64,000 nucleotides of DNA from Mycolicibacterium aichiense. Lineage in GTDB: Bacteria; Actinomycetota; Actinomycetes; Mycobacteriales; Mycobacteriaceae. Position 1 is the first letter of the stretch; the number at the start of each line of letters is the position of its first letter. Both the position numbers and the translations under genes were made by a program. Where the stretch lies: assembly GCF_010726245.1 (NCBI RefSeq), contig NZ_AP022561.1, forward strand, positions 1,426,001 through 1,490,000. The letters are read 5' to 3'. A model generated the notes under the pieces. It saw only the letters and a list, made by a program, of their open reading frames with translations. It made no database searches and was not told the DNA's origin. Below, piece after piece: positions 27,905 through 36,646 of this stretch.

Positions 27905-29685
27905 CTGTTCTCGGAGCTGGTGAAGCGGTGCGTCCCAAGGATGAGGCAGTCACAGGGAAGGCCAATCCTGTGCGCCCCGGCGACGTGTCCGTTCCCGATT
28001 TGGCCGCTGTAGCCGACAAACGTCAGCCAACGACGACGCGAAAGAGCCTGGCAGCGAAACTGCTTGCCGATGCCACACGTGCCCATGAACGCGCGCTGCG
28101 ACGCGTTGATCTGGTGCGTAGCTCGAACACGCTTGCAGCTTTAGCGCAGTCTCACGCAGCGCTTGGCAACGATGAGGAGGCCCTGAGCGCTGCACGTGAA
28201 GCACTCGAGTTGGGTTTCAGGACGGAGGAAGGCTGCGCTGCTGCTTGGGTGGACCCATCATCCGTCCGTATCGCCACCGAGATCCTCACTCGGTACGGCC
28301 ACGCTGAGTCGGCATATGAGGCACTGCGACGTGCTCCCGTACCGCCCTCTCTCTGCCTAACTTTCGCTTCTGTCGCGGCCGCACTAGATAAGCCTGAGGA
28401 GGCACTGAGTACGCTCGCCCCCTATGACAACTGGGCGGTGAGAGCGTTTCGCGGCTATGTATACGCCTCGTCTGGAGAGTTTCCCAAGGCTATAGGTGAA
28501 CTGCGGCGAGCACTTCGTGACGAACCTAATGACACCGACTCTCTGCTCAATTTGGCTATTTCCTTGTGGGGTGTTGGTGCGACGAAGAAGGCGTGCCGCA
28601 TCGCTCTGCGGGCAACACGCTCTGCGCCTGGCAGGAAAGATGCCTCCCTGTTCTATCTTGATCTTCTTCTCGATTCGAGTGACGTTGATCGTCTCAAGCA
28701 TGAGATTTCACTGCTTGAAGATCGGAAAGTAGTTCCAGATGCGAGATTCCTGGAAATCCAAGGGCGGGCGTTGCTTCTTAGGGGCGAGTGGACCAAAGCG
28801 ATCACCAAGTTGGCGTCAGCCGGCGATGAGGCTGAACGCGAAGGCGATGAGGCCACCGAAGGTCGAGTGCGGTCTAATCTAGTTCGCATTAAACACATGC
28901 ACGGCCGCCTGAACCACGCACAGGCTGCGGAGCAGTTAGAGGCCTTGGTTTTGCGATTCCCAGGCAACGACATCGTGGCAGTGAACTTCGCTGAAGTTGC
29001 CGGACGGCGCCGTGACGCCTCCGTGCTTCGTAGAACTTTGTCTGAGATTGAAGACAGCACCTCGCCAGCTCGGCTCGCTTACCTTCGGCACCAGATTGCG
29101 GCGTTAGAGGGCGACAACGGTGCCGCCGCTATTGCCGCCGAGGAATGGTTTAACCTGGAATCCGACAATCCCATGGCAGCCTCTGCTGCGATGACCGCAA
29201 TTGGAATTTTCCAGGGGGATTGGCCCAAGGCAATTGCCATAGCGGAGTACGCGCTTGAGCATTTCCCGGGCCAGCACTCAATCATTAATCACTCGGCCTA
29301 TGTGCTAGCGATGGGTGGGCGTGCCAGGGAAGCGATTGAGATTATTGAAGCTGCTCCGGAACAAGCCGAACGTGACTTCGTACTGAACGCAACCCTTGGG
29401 CTGGCGCACTTGGCTAATGGCGACATCGATCAGGGAATGCGGATCTATCGGGATGCTGCCGATGAGGCGGAGAAGGCAAAGCCGGTGTGGCGCAGCCTAA
29501 TGACTATTTATCAGGGCCTCATTGTCCGTCAGCTCGGCCTCGATAAAACCACCCCTACGCGACTCATCGACGCATTGGCTTTGGTCCCAGTCCCCCTCCC
29601 GGAGGATTGGGAAGATCGCCCAGACTACCTTCGTCTCCAGTCGGTCTGTGAAAAAAACAGGTATCCATGGCCACCCAATCTGTAG
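27901..29685 (+). CDS. TPR-repeat protein, partner of the kinase
   Basis: 594 residues. A low-complexity N-terminus (~45 residues) precedes helical TPR-like repeats over most of the length: LAALAQSHAALGNDEEALSA, VRAFRGYVYASSGEFPKAIG, LEIQGRALLLRGEWTKAIT, INHSAYVLAMGGRAREAIEI, ATLGLAHLANGDIDQGMRIY. No catalytic motif, signal or membrane segment is seen. TPR arrays bind proteins or peptides, so a sensing or scaffolding role next to the kinase is likely. Its ATG overlaps the kinase TGA (ATGA). The protein ends YPWPPNL. Cargo function (defence, stress, element control) cannot be decided from sequence. Confidence 0.82.
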   Translation: MTVLGAGEAVRPKDEAVTGKANPVRPGDVSVPDLAAVADKRQPTTTRKSLAAKLLADATRAHERALRRVDLVRSSNTLAALAQSHAALGNDEEALSAAREALELGFRTEEGCAAAWVDPSSVRIATEILTRYGHAESAYEALRRAPVPPSLCLTFASVAAALDKPEEALSTLAPYDNWAVRAFRGYVYASSGEFPKAIGELRRALRDEPNDTDSLLNLAISLWGVGATKKACRIALRATRSAPGRKDASLFYLDLLLDSSDVDRLKHEISLLEDRKVVPDARFLEIQGRALLLRGEWTKAITKLASAGDEAEREGDEATEGRVRSNLVRIKHMHGRLNHAQAAEQLEALVLRFPGNDIVAVNFAEVAGRRRDASVLRRTLSEIEDSTSPARLAYLRHQIAALEGDNGAAAIAAEEWFNLESDNPMAASAAMTAIGIFQGDWPKAIAIAEYALEHFPGQHSIINHSAYVLAMGGRAREAIEIIEAAPEQAERDFVLNATLGLAHLANGDIDQGMRIYRDAADEAEKAKPVWRSLMTIYQGLIVRQLGLDKTTPTRLIDALALVPVPLPEDWEDRPDYLRLQSVCEKNRYPWPPNL

Positions 29686-30224
29686 TTGGGCGAACTGCGC
29701 ACTCAATGACTCGTTTGCTGTTGACTCCGAAAGCCGCTCACCGTGCAACTGGTCAATCAACGTAGTTGTGCCGCCTGACCGACCAGCACACCGCGATGAG
29801 TAATGCCAGATTCGGTCGATCTCATCGATTGCTCGCATACAAGTCTGACGCCGCGGGTCTGCTCATGATTCCGACAATCGCGCGCTCGTCACATTGCTTA
29901 GAGCAGCATAGGAGCCCCTCCGCGAACACTCGTTCGGCGTTTCGCATCCGTGTTCTAAACACTCTCGATCGCGGGCAGATGTATGCATTCCTCAATTAGG
30001 GATCACCCCAAGTAGATCTGTTTCTGTCAGGAATCAGGCGGTGGTCGTGGCGCCGTAGTTGCGGGACGCGAGCCGATACGATGACAAAGTTCTGTCACCA
30101 CGGGCAGCCGGGGAGCGCCGTACTGGGACAGCCGCGCCCGGCAGCGAAGAATGGGGCGCGTTTGCCGTCGCCGCACCACCTTGCCAGGGCTCGCCAGCTA
30201 ACACGCAAACGCAAAGACGTCCGA
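29686..30224. other. Gene-free right part of the island
   Basis: No credible gene. Short ORFs on both strands lack domains and ribosome sites. A terminator for the XRE-kinase-TPR operon was not evident by eye. Confidence 0.45.
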
Positions 30225-30248
30225 TTTGGGAACAAATTTGGGAACAAA
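30225..30248 (+). repeat. 12-bp tandem repeat, right end of the island
   Basis: Two perfect copies of TTTGGGAACAAA, differing from the left-end unit at one base and in the same orientation, 113 bp before attR. Confidence 0.75.
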
Positions 30249-30361
30249 ACCCTCCGAAACGGGCCGAAATGAATGAGCCGCCCTGGAACGGCTCGAAATG
30301 TCAATAGCCATTTACCTGCATAAATGAGACTTAACGGACCTAGCAAACTATTGAGACGACA

Positions 30362-30407
30362 GCTCATAACCCAGAGGTCGCACGTTCGAATCCTGTGCCC
30401 GCTACCA
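30362..30407 (+). repeat. attR: partial copy of the initiator tRNA
   Basis: 46 bp matching tRNA positions 10628-10673 with two substitutions (30383 and 30397). The 5' half of the tRNA is absent, so this copy is not a gene. It marks the right junction of the island. Confidence 0.88.
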
Positions 30408-30909
30408 ATGTGATGTTGCAAGACATCGGAATAGCTCTGAGCCTGTTTTGGGTTCAGGGCTTTTCCGTTTGGGGCCTTTGGGCGCTCCGGTGGGTTGGTA
30501 GTCCCAGGTGGGGTCCAGGGTCCCGCCTCGATCATCAGAGGCGAGAAGCCGAGCTCCCGCTGTTCAGTGGCCAGTTGGCGCATCGGCGTTATCGCCTCTT
30601 GCAGCGGGCTCGATAGCGCCGCTGCGCCGCAGACATTGCTGCCTTCCTTGGGCGGCACTCGCACGCACACTGTCGGTGTCTGACGACGGCTCGAAGATGT
30701 CGTCGGCTTCGCCGGGCGCGGTCAACGGCACCTCCGAGCTGAACGGCCAGAAGCGCTCCCGCGCCTCCGACCTCGCGGACGATCGATGACATATCGTGCG
30801 ATGACTGCGAGAGGCTGGGTCCCGATCCCCAATCATCAGTCGAAGGGTCACTGGCGCCCTTCCCGGCTTTGCTGGTATCCATAAGTCAGCAGGTCTGGAG
30901 GGAGATGAG
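30408..30909. other. Chromosomal spacer right of the island; probable original tRNA terminator
   Basis: At 30435-30465 an imperfect stem (GAGCCTG paired with CAGGGCT, then TTTTCCG) probably served as terminator of the tRNA before integration. The rest contains no convincing gene; a 97-codon minus-strand reading (30589-30882) shares its span with competing frames. Confidence 0.45.
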
Positions 30910-31239
30910 ATGTCGCTTCGGGTCAATATCGAATCGTTAGCGACCTCGGGCACGCAGATCGCCGGCCACGGCGAGGACGTGGCCGCGAAGCATGCGGCAG
31001 CAGCCAGCCGGATCGACTCTGCCCGGGCTGGCTGGCAGGGTGCCTCCGCGCTGGCCATGAGCGCACTCTCCGAACAGTGGCTGGCCTCGACCAGTGCGCT
31101 GCTGACCCGTCTGAGCGACCATGCCCAAGCACTCCACACCAGTGCTCTGGGGTTCGGCGAGATGGAGCAGCGCCATAGCCAGAAGTTGGAACAGCCAGCG
31201 CAGGCCGCGAACGTGATTGCCAGCCAGACGGACCTCTGA
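30910..31239 (+). CDS. EspC/WXG100-like type VII secretion substrate (cassette 1)
   Basis: 109 residues, preceded by GGAGGGAGATGAG. It predicts as a helical hairpin: helix 1 (IESLATSGTQIAGHGEDVAA), turn with the W-x-G motif in ARAGWQGASALAMS, helix 2 (LTRLSDHAQALHTSALGFGEMEQRH). The start VNIESLATSG resembles EspC-type ESX-associated proteins. These small proteins usually form dimers and are secreted by, or accompany, ESX systems. It lies 6 bp before a DUF1023 hydrolase gene, and the set is repeated at 44.7 kb. Confidence 0.8.
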   Translation: MSLRVNIESLATSGTQIAGHGEDVAAKHAAAASRIDSARAGWQGASALAMSALSEQWLASTSALLTRLSDHAQALHTSALGFGEMEQRHSQKLEQPAQAANVIASQTDL

Positions 31240-31245
31240 GTTGCC

Positions 31246-32907
31246 GTGACTCTCACCGTCCAGGACATCGAGCGATGGAATGCCGGCGATGTGCGGGAGG
31301 TGTTCCATGCCGCGAGTAGTCGTGCGCAGGCGGCGCAGGATGCCGCGGACGGGTTGGCAACGCTCCCGGCGTTCGAGACCTGGGGTGGTCAAGCTGCCGA
31401 AGCAGCCAAGGAAGCGATCGGTCAAACGCGCAAGGACTTGGACGCTGCCGGAAACGAAGCGTTGGCAGTCGCCAACGCGGCCCGCAGCGCGGCGGACGAA
31501 ATCGAGCGCATCAAATCAGAGCTTGCAACGCTGAAAGCCGACGCCGAATCGCTTGGCATGGAGATCGATCCGATGTCGGGCACGGTGCTGCCCGGCCCGA
31601 AGATCCGCAACCCGATGGAAGCGGAGCTCAAGCAGATGCAGCTGCAACCGCGGCTGGACAAGATTGTGGCCGAAGCGAATACGGTCGATATAGCACTGGC
31701 TAACGCCATCAACATGGCTGGCGGCAAGACACCTATCCCGGCGACACCCCACGACAATCGGCCGGAAATTCAAGACGCGCTCAACAAGCCCTTGCCGGAG
31801 GACCCGAAAGAGTTCCACGATCTGTGGTCGAAGCTGACCGCAGAGGAAAGGGACTGGTTGTACAGCCGAGACCACAACATCGGCAACCACCCTGGGATGC
31901 CGTGGGCGGATGACGCGAATGGTGGTGGAAAGAACCACTACAACCAGCTGCACCTTCCGGAGCTGCAGCAGAATGCGCAAGCCCAGATCGATCAGCTGGC
32001 CCGCGACCACCCGAGTTGGGCGGCGGGCCAAGTGCCCAATCCCAAAGGTGACATGCGTATCTATCGCCAGTGGCAAGACTGGAAAGAGAAGTGGAATAAC
32101 GCAAATCATGCGCTCGATGGCTTCAAGTCCGTTGGCTCCACACTCTCGCGCGACGACGGAATCCCGCGTCTCCTCGGCGTGATCGACGATCAAGGCCATG
32201 CTGTCGTCGCGATGGGTGATCCCGACCATGCCTCGAACACCGCGACACTGGTCCCTGGCACCGGGCAGGATCTCACCGCATTCCAGGGAGCCACCAACAA
32301 ATCTGAAGCGATGTACCGAGCGGCACTCGCGGCGGACAAGTCACTCGAGGGCAACCTAGCGGTCATGACGTGGATGGGCTACGACCGGCCGATGGACCTT
32401 GGCCAGGCGGCGGACGATGCGTACGCACGTAATGGCGCCGCAGCGCTCGACAGCTTTATGGCCGGCAACCAGGCTTCTCATGTTGGCCCGGCGTCACTCG
32501 ATACCGTCGTCGGCCACAGTTACGGCTCAACGCTTGTGGGGGCGGCCGGTGCTGATGGGCATCACCTCGCGGCCGAGAACGTCATTGCCGTTGGCAGTCC
32601 GGGCATGCTGGTGGGGAACGCCCACGACCTCAGTCTTGATCCGGGCGGCAACGTGTATGCGGCACGCGCCCAGCACGACATCATCCACCTCGTCGCAGGT
32701 GCAGCATTGGGGCCAAACCCGACATGGGATGGCTTCGGGGCGGTCGAGATTGCAGCTGCTCCAGGTCCTGCCACCGGCCCAGAAATCCTCAACCTGCCCT
32801 CGGTCGAGGCCCACAGCAGTTATTGGGATCCTGGGAACGTGGCGCTCCGCAACATGGGAGCGATCATCGCCGGTCAGCCGCCACCGCAGATTGTGCCGAA
32901 TGGATAG
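31246..32907 (+). CDS. DUF1023 alpha/beta-hydrolase (cassette 1)
   Basis: 553 residues from GTG 31246. The N-terminal ~170 residues form a long helical, WXG-like region (LTVQDIERWNAGDVREVFHA, then a coiled segment near EIERIKSELATLKADAESL). The C-terminal DUF1023 domain has VVGHSYGSTLVG with nucleophile Ser425, PGTGQDLTAFQG, VMTWMGYD and VIAVGSPGMLV. The helical start suggests partnering with the preceding EspC-like protein, and the hydrolase domain may act on envelope lipids or esters; no substrate is known. The order with a following lipoprotein recalls Rv2078-Rv2079-lppJ of M. tuberculosis. Confidence 0.85.
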   Translation: MTLTVQDIERWNAGDVREVFHAASSRAQAAQDAADGLATLPAFETWGGQAAEAAKEAIGQTRKDLDAAGNEALAVANAARSAADEIERIKSELATLKADAESLGMEIDPMSGTVLPGPKIRNPMEAELKQMQLQPRLDKIVAEANTVDIALANAINMAGGKTPIPATPHDNRPEIQDALNKPLPEDPKEFHDLWSKLTAEERDWLYSRDHNIGNHPGMPWADDANGGGKNHYNQLHLPELQQNAQAQIDQLARDHPSWAAGQVPNPKGDMRIYRQWQDWKEKWNNANHALDGFKSVGSTLSRDDGIPRLLGVIDDQGHAVVAMGDPDHASNTATLVPGTGQDLTAFQGATNKSEAMYRAALAADKSLEGNLAVMTWMGYDRPMDLGQAADDAYARNGAAALDSFMAGNQASHVGPASLDTVVGHSYGSTLVGAAGADGHHLAAENVIAVGSPGMLVGNAHDLSLDPGGNVYAARAQHDIIHLVAGAALGPNPTWDGFGAVEIAAAPGPATGPEILNLPSVEAHSSYWDPGNVALRNMGAIIAGQPPPQIVPNG

Positions 32908-32914
32908 GAAACCT

Positions 32915-33553
32915 GTGCAGCCGATGACGTCGCGATTGATTCCCGTGTGGCAAGTTGTCGCAGCGCTCTGCGTTGCAAGCGTTCTCGTCGCAGGGTGTGG
33001 CAAATCGCTTGGCCCGCCCGTACCGACTGGCGCAATCGATATAGGAGGTCCGCCGATGACATCAGCGCCACCACCCCCGCCGGGGTGGTCACTGAAAGAG
33101 GTTGTGCCACAGAGTCAACAGGAAGCTCAGGACGCCGTCCTCGGCTATCTCAAGCGAACACTGGCGGTCCTGCCGGCGGGAACCGTTCTCGATACCAAGG
33201 GCCAACCGGGCTCAGGGCACACCGCATGGTGTGAGGACGAACCCAAGGATCCGAAAAATGTTCCCGTGCACTTGCTGGTGATTGGGGACATCAAGGTGCC
33301 CGGCGACATGGACCCGAAGACCTTGATCACCAAAGTCGGTGACACGTGGCGAAGCTGGGGTTGGTACGTGTTCGAGCGCGACGGCTTCAACAAGCCAAAC
33401 CAGTTCGGCTACGGCCCTGATGGCTACCGGCTGCAGATCGAAATGTCCAACCCGCCAAGCTATCCGCCGACTCTGACGGCGATCTCCCCATGCTTTCCGG
33501 GCACTCTAGCGCGCGATGATCTTCGGTTTCCGATGGTCGTTAGTGCGCAGTGA
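32915..33553 (+). CDS. Lipoprotein of cassette 1 (LppJ-like)
   Basis: 212 residues. Signal peptide LIPVWQVVAALCVASVLVAG with lipobox VAGC; mature part Pro-rich (MTSAPPPPPGWSLKE), then a ~130-residue domain containing two further cysteines (TAWCEDEP and SPCFPGT) that could form a disulfide, and WRSWGWYVFERDG. I prefer GTG 32915, spaced six bases from AGGA; ATG 32900 and ATG 32924 are alternatives. It overlaps or touches the end of the hydrolase gene, so it is part of that operon. It should be anchored outside the membrane. Confidence 0.75.
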   Translation: MQPMTSRLIPVWQVVAALCVASVLVAGCGKSLGPPVPTGAIDIGGPPMTSAPPPPPGWSLKEVVPQSQQEAQDAVLGYLKRTLAVLPAGTVLDTKGQPGSGHTAWCEDEPKDPKNVPVHLLVIGDIKVPGDMDPKTLITKVGDTWRSWGWYVFERDGFNKPNQFGYGPDGYRLQIEMSNPPSYPPTLTAISPCFPGTLARDDLRFPMVVSAQ

Positions 33554-33876
33554 CCGCTTACGCCATCCGATGTCGTGGCGGCCGAACGGATCGGCCGATG
33601 GCACCCGGCAGAGGGGAAGCTGCGAGAAGAGAACCGTCTCGACTCAATCGAGAAAGCCCTGCGGGGGAGAGCTTTTTTTCGCGCAGTCGCTGGTGGGGTC
33701 CTTGCCGTGTTCCTCCGGAAAGTTGAAGAGCAGCAACGTCTCTAAGTCGGCCATCATTCAGCAGGCTCCGCAGCAGTAGCGGGACTGCGGCTGCTGCCGA
33801 TCCGCTGGTTGTCTGTAGGCTGAGTTCGCCGAGATGCTCTCGGTGAGCGATATTGCGGGCGGGCCGGTGGTGCGTC
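33554..33876. other. Intergenic region after cassette 1
   Basis: 323 bp without a credible gene. Around 33653-33678 a weak stem (AAAGC/GCTTT) followed by seven T residues may terminate the cassette transcript. Confidence 0.35.
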
Positions 33877-34587
33877 ATGAGTGCACGTTTCGAGGAACTC
33901 GACTGGTCCGAGACCCCCATGGGGGTAGTCAGCCTGCGCAGACGGATCGAGCCGTCCCTGAATGTCGGTGTGTACGAGGTCAAACTCGGCGACGAGTTTC
34001 TGATGTCGAGCCTGTTCACTGCAGCGGAGGTAGCGCTCGCGCGCCTCGGCCTGGCCGAGGCGGTGGAGGGCGACCTCGATGTCGTCGTCGGGGGATTGGG
34101 CCTTGGCTACACCGCACAGACGGCGATGGAGGATCCCCGCATTCGTTCGCTCGTCGTGGTGGAGGCACTCGAAGAGGTCATCGGATGGCATCAGCGCGGC
34201 TTGCTTCCGAACACGGCCGAGCTGGTATCGGATCCGCGGGTGTGCCTGCAGCGGGGCGACTTCTTCGCCATGGCCGACAGCGAAGCCGGTTTCGATCCGC
34301 AGGCACCGGGCCGGCGATTTCACGCCGTGCTCCTCGATATCGACCACACTCCGCGACACGTCCTGCACCCGAGCCACTCCGCGTTCTACACGCCCGCGGG
34401 GTTGCAGAAGCTGGTCGGGCACCTGCATCCCGGCGGGGTCTTCGCGCTGTGGTCCGATGATCCACCCGACGCGCAGTTCGAGGCTGTTCTCGCCGAAGTG
34501 TTCAGCCAGTCCGAGGCATCCGTCATCCGATTCCCCAACCCGGTGACGGGCGGATACTCCACCAACACGGTCTACGTCGCACGGTAG
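33877..34587 (+). CDS. Spermidine-synthase-like (PABS-fold) protein
   Basis: 236 residues from ATG 33877. It has a Rossmann-type methyltransferase/PABS fold: LDVVVGGLGLGYTAQTAMED (nucleotide loop), SLVVVEALEEVIGWHQRGLL (acidic end of strand 2), HAVLLDIDHTPRH (aminopropyl or metal-like Asp) and GGVFALWSDDPPDAQFEAVL. Mycobacteria have several such proteins without a proven polyamine role, so activity is open. It stands between cassette 1 and the convergent htpG gene. Confidence 0.75.
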   Translation: MSARFEELDWSETPMGVVSLRRRIEPSLNVGVYEVKLGDEFLMSSLFTAAEVALARLGLAEAVEGDLDVVVGGLGLGYTAQTAMEDPRIRSLVVVEALEEVIGWHQRGLLPNTAELVSDPRVCLQRGDFFAMADSEAGFDPQAPGRRFHAVLLDIDHTPRHVLHPSHSAFYTPAGLQKLVGHLHPGGVFALWSDDPPDAQFEAVLAEVFSQSEASVIRFPNPVTGGYSTNTVYVAR

Positions 34588-34635
34588 CTGCGCTGGCCCT
34601 CCGGACTGCACGGCGGTGACCGTCGCGCAACACCC

Positions 34636-36561
34636 TCAGATGGTCCGCGCCAACCGCTCCGCCAGCAGCCCGGCAAACTTCGCCGGATCGTCGAGCGTGC
34701 CGCCTTCAGCCAGAAGCGCTGTGCCGTAGAGCAGTTCAGCCGTCTCGGTCAGCTCGGAACCGCCGCCACGGCCGGCGAACGCATCGCGTAAACCCACCAC
34801 CAGTCGATGGCTCGGGTTGAGCTCCAGGATGCGTTTTTCGGTGGGAACTGCCTGCCCAGAGGCCTGCAACATGCGCGCGAGCGCAGGCGTGATACCGAAA
34901 CTGTCGGTGATCAGACACGCCGGCGACTCAGTGAGCCGGCTCGACAGCCGCACCTCTTTCACGTGGTCAGAGAGGGTGTCTTTCAGCCACTCGAGCAGAC
35001 CGGCGAACTCCTGCTCCAGCTGCGAACGCTCGGCCTCACTGGTCTCCTCCTCGGCGGACAGGTCCACCTCGCCCTTGGCGACCGACTGCAGTGGCTTGCC
35101 GTCGAATTCGGGCACCATGTCCACCCAGACTTCGTCGACCGGGTCGGTGAGCAGCAGCACCTCATAACCCTTGGCTTTGAACGCCTCGAGGTGCGGTGAA
35201 TTCAGCAGCTGCTGACGGGATTCGCCGGTGGCGTAGAAGATCTGTTCCTGACCGTCCTTCATGCGTTCGACATACTCGGCCAGCGTGGTGGGTTCCTCGT
35301 CGCTGTGCGTCGAGGCGAACGACGACACCGCCAGCAGCGTGTCCTTATTGTCGGCGTCGGACAGCAAGCCTTCCTTGAGGACTCTGCCGAACTGCACCCA
35401 GAACGTGCGGTACTCCGCCGGCCGCTCTTTCTGCATTTCGGCAATCGTCGACAGCACCCGCTTGGTGAGCCGTCGGCGGATCGCCTTGATCTGTCGATCC
35501 TGCTGGAGAATCTCGCGAGAAACATTGAGCGACATGTCCGCCGCGTCGACGACACCCTTGACGAAGCGCAAGTACGGCGGCAGCAGCTCCTCGCAGTCGG
35601 CCATGATGAACACCCGCCGCACGTACAGCTGCACACCCACCCGCGCGTCCTGCTGGAACAGATCGAACGGCGCATGCGACGGGATGAACAACAACGCCTG
35701 GTACTCGAAGGTGCCTTCCGCCTTCATCGGGATGACCTCCAGCGGGTCGTCCCAGGCGTGCGCAATGTGCTTGTAGAACTCGGTGTATTCCTCCTGGGAG
35801 ACTTCGTCTTTCGGGCGAGTCCACAACGCTTTCATCGAGTTGACTGTCTCGGTCTCGATGGTGACCTGCTCCTCGCCGCCCTCCTCGGTGGCCGGGCTGC
35901 GGCGCTCGACCTGCATCCGGATGGGCCAGGAGATGAAGTCCGAGTACTGCTTGACCAGTGACCGGATCTTCCATTCCGAGGTGTAGTCGTGCAGCTCGTC
36001 CTCGGTGTCTTCGGGCTTGAGGTGCAAGGTGACCGCGGTGCCCTGCGGCGCATCGTCGACGTCGGCCACGGTGTACGTTCCCTCGCCGCTGGACTCCCAA
36101 CGGGTCGCCGAGCTCTCGCCCGCCTTGCGGGTGAGCAGGGTGACGGTGTCCGCCACCATGAACGACGAGTAGAAGCCGATCCCGAACTGGCCGATCAGCT
36201 CCTCCGAGGCGGCAGCATTCTGGGCGTCCTTGAGTTGCTGGCGCAGTTCTGCGGTGCCGGACTTGGCCAGGGTGCCGATCAGGCCCACCACCTCGTCTCG
36301 GGTCATCCCGATCCCGTTGTCGCGGATCGTCAGCGTCCGCGCGGCCTTGTCGATGTCGATCTCGATGTGCAAATCGGAGGTGTCGACGTCGAGGTCCTTG
36401 TTCCGGAACGCCTCCAGGCGCAGCTTGTCCAGTGCGTCGGAGGCGTTCGAGATCAACTCCCGCAGGAATGAGTCCTTGTTGGAGTACACGGAGTGGATCA
36501 TCAGATCCAGCAACTGGCGGGCCTCGGCCTGGAACTCCAGCTGCTCTACACGTTCAGTCAT
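34636..36561 (-). CDS. htpG: Chaperone HtpG (bacterial Hsp90)
   Basis: 641 residues, the usual length. The GHKL ATPase domain shows LRELISNASDALDKLR (motif with catalytic Glu and Asn), TIRDNGIGMTRDEV (Asp-Asn-Gly) and GQFGIGFYSSFMVAD. The middle domain has the Arg finger region SLNVSREILQQDR. The C-terminal dimerisation domain ends LAERLARTI. It folds and protects client proteins in the cytoplasm. The start MTERVEQLEFQAEARQLLDLM is the standard N-terminus. No CIRCE-type element was seen upstream; the 85-bp gap to the divergent thioredoxin-like gene holds both promoters. Confidence 0.96.
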   Translation of the reverse strand: MTERVEQLEFQAEARQLLDLMIHSVYSNKDSFLRELISNASDALDKLRLEAFRNKDLDVDTSDLHIEIDIDKAARTLTIRDNGIGMTRDEVVGLIGTLAKSGTAELRQQLKDAQNAAASEELIGQFGIGFYSSFMVADTVTLLTRKAGESSATRWESSGEGTYTVADVDDAPQGTAVTLHLKPEDTEDELHDYTSEWKIRSLVKQYSDFISWPIRMQVERRSPATEEGGEEQVTIETETVNSMKALWTRPKDEVSQEEYTEFYKHIAHAWDDPLEVIPMKAEGTFEYQALLFIPSHAPFDLFQQDARVGVQLYVRRVFIMADCEELLPPYLRFVKGVVDAADMSLNVSREILQQDRQIKAIRRRLTKRVLSTIAEMQKERPAEYRTFWVQFGRVLKEGLLSDADNKDTLLAVSSFASTHSDEEPTTLAEYVERMKDGQEQIFYATGESRQQLLNSPHLEAFKAKGYEVLLLTDPVDEVWVDMVPEFDGKPLQSVAKGEVDLSAEEETSEAERSQLEQEFAGLLEWLKDTLSDHVKEVRLSSRLTESPACLITDSFGITPALARMLQASGQAVPTEKRILELNPSHRLVVGLRDAFAGRGGGSELTETAELLYGTALLAEGGTLDDPAKFAGLLAERLARTI

Positions 36562-36646
36562 GGTGAATCCGTTCGACGCGACGACAATTGGTGCCGGCGA
36601 GATAATAGCGAGGCCGAGGTGGCGCGCGTGACGGCATGATGGTCAC

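Larger units (their letters stand above)
10628..30407. mobile_element. Integrated genomic island (~19.7 kb) in the initiator tRNA gene
   Basis: Bounded by a 46-bp direct repeat of the tRNA 3' end. It encodes a tyrosine integrase (interrupted), an excisionase-like HTH, a MobF relaxase and a HigB/HigA pair. Many genes between ~11 and 30 kb look less GC-biased than the flanking core genes. No capsid, tail, portal or type IV secretion genes were found, so an integrative mobilisable element fits better than a prophage. Other cargo: beta-solenoid membrane protein, HNH-like protein, alpha/beta hydrolase pair, coiled-coil protein, XRE-kinase-TPR operon. Confidence 0.85.

Noticed and set aside
10628..30407. 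Prophage
   Set aside because: No structural, packaging or lysis genes; a MobF relaxase is present instead.
30095..30670. 191-codon minus-strand ORF with RIRTCDLWVM
   Set aside because: Same artefact: antisense translation of the attR tRNA fragment and the tandem repeat; no domain or start signal.
30589..30882. 97-codon minus-strand ORF left of cassette 1
   Set aside because: Another frame on the same strand looks equally protein-like, and no family or ribosome site was evident.
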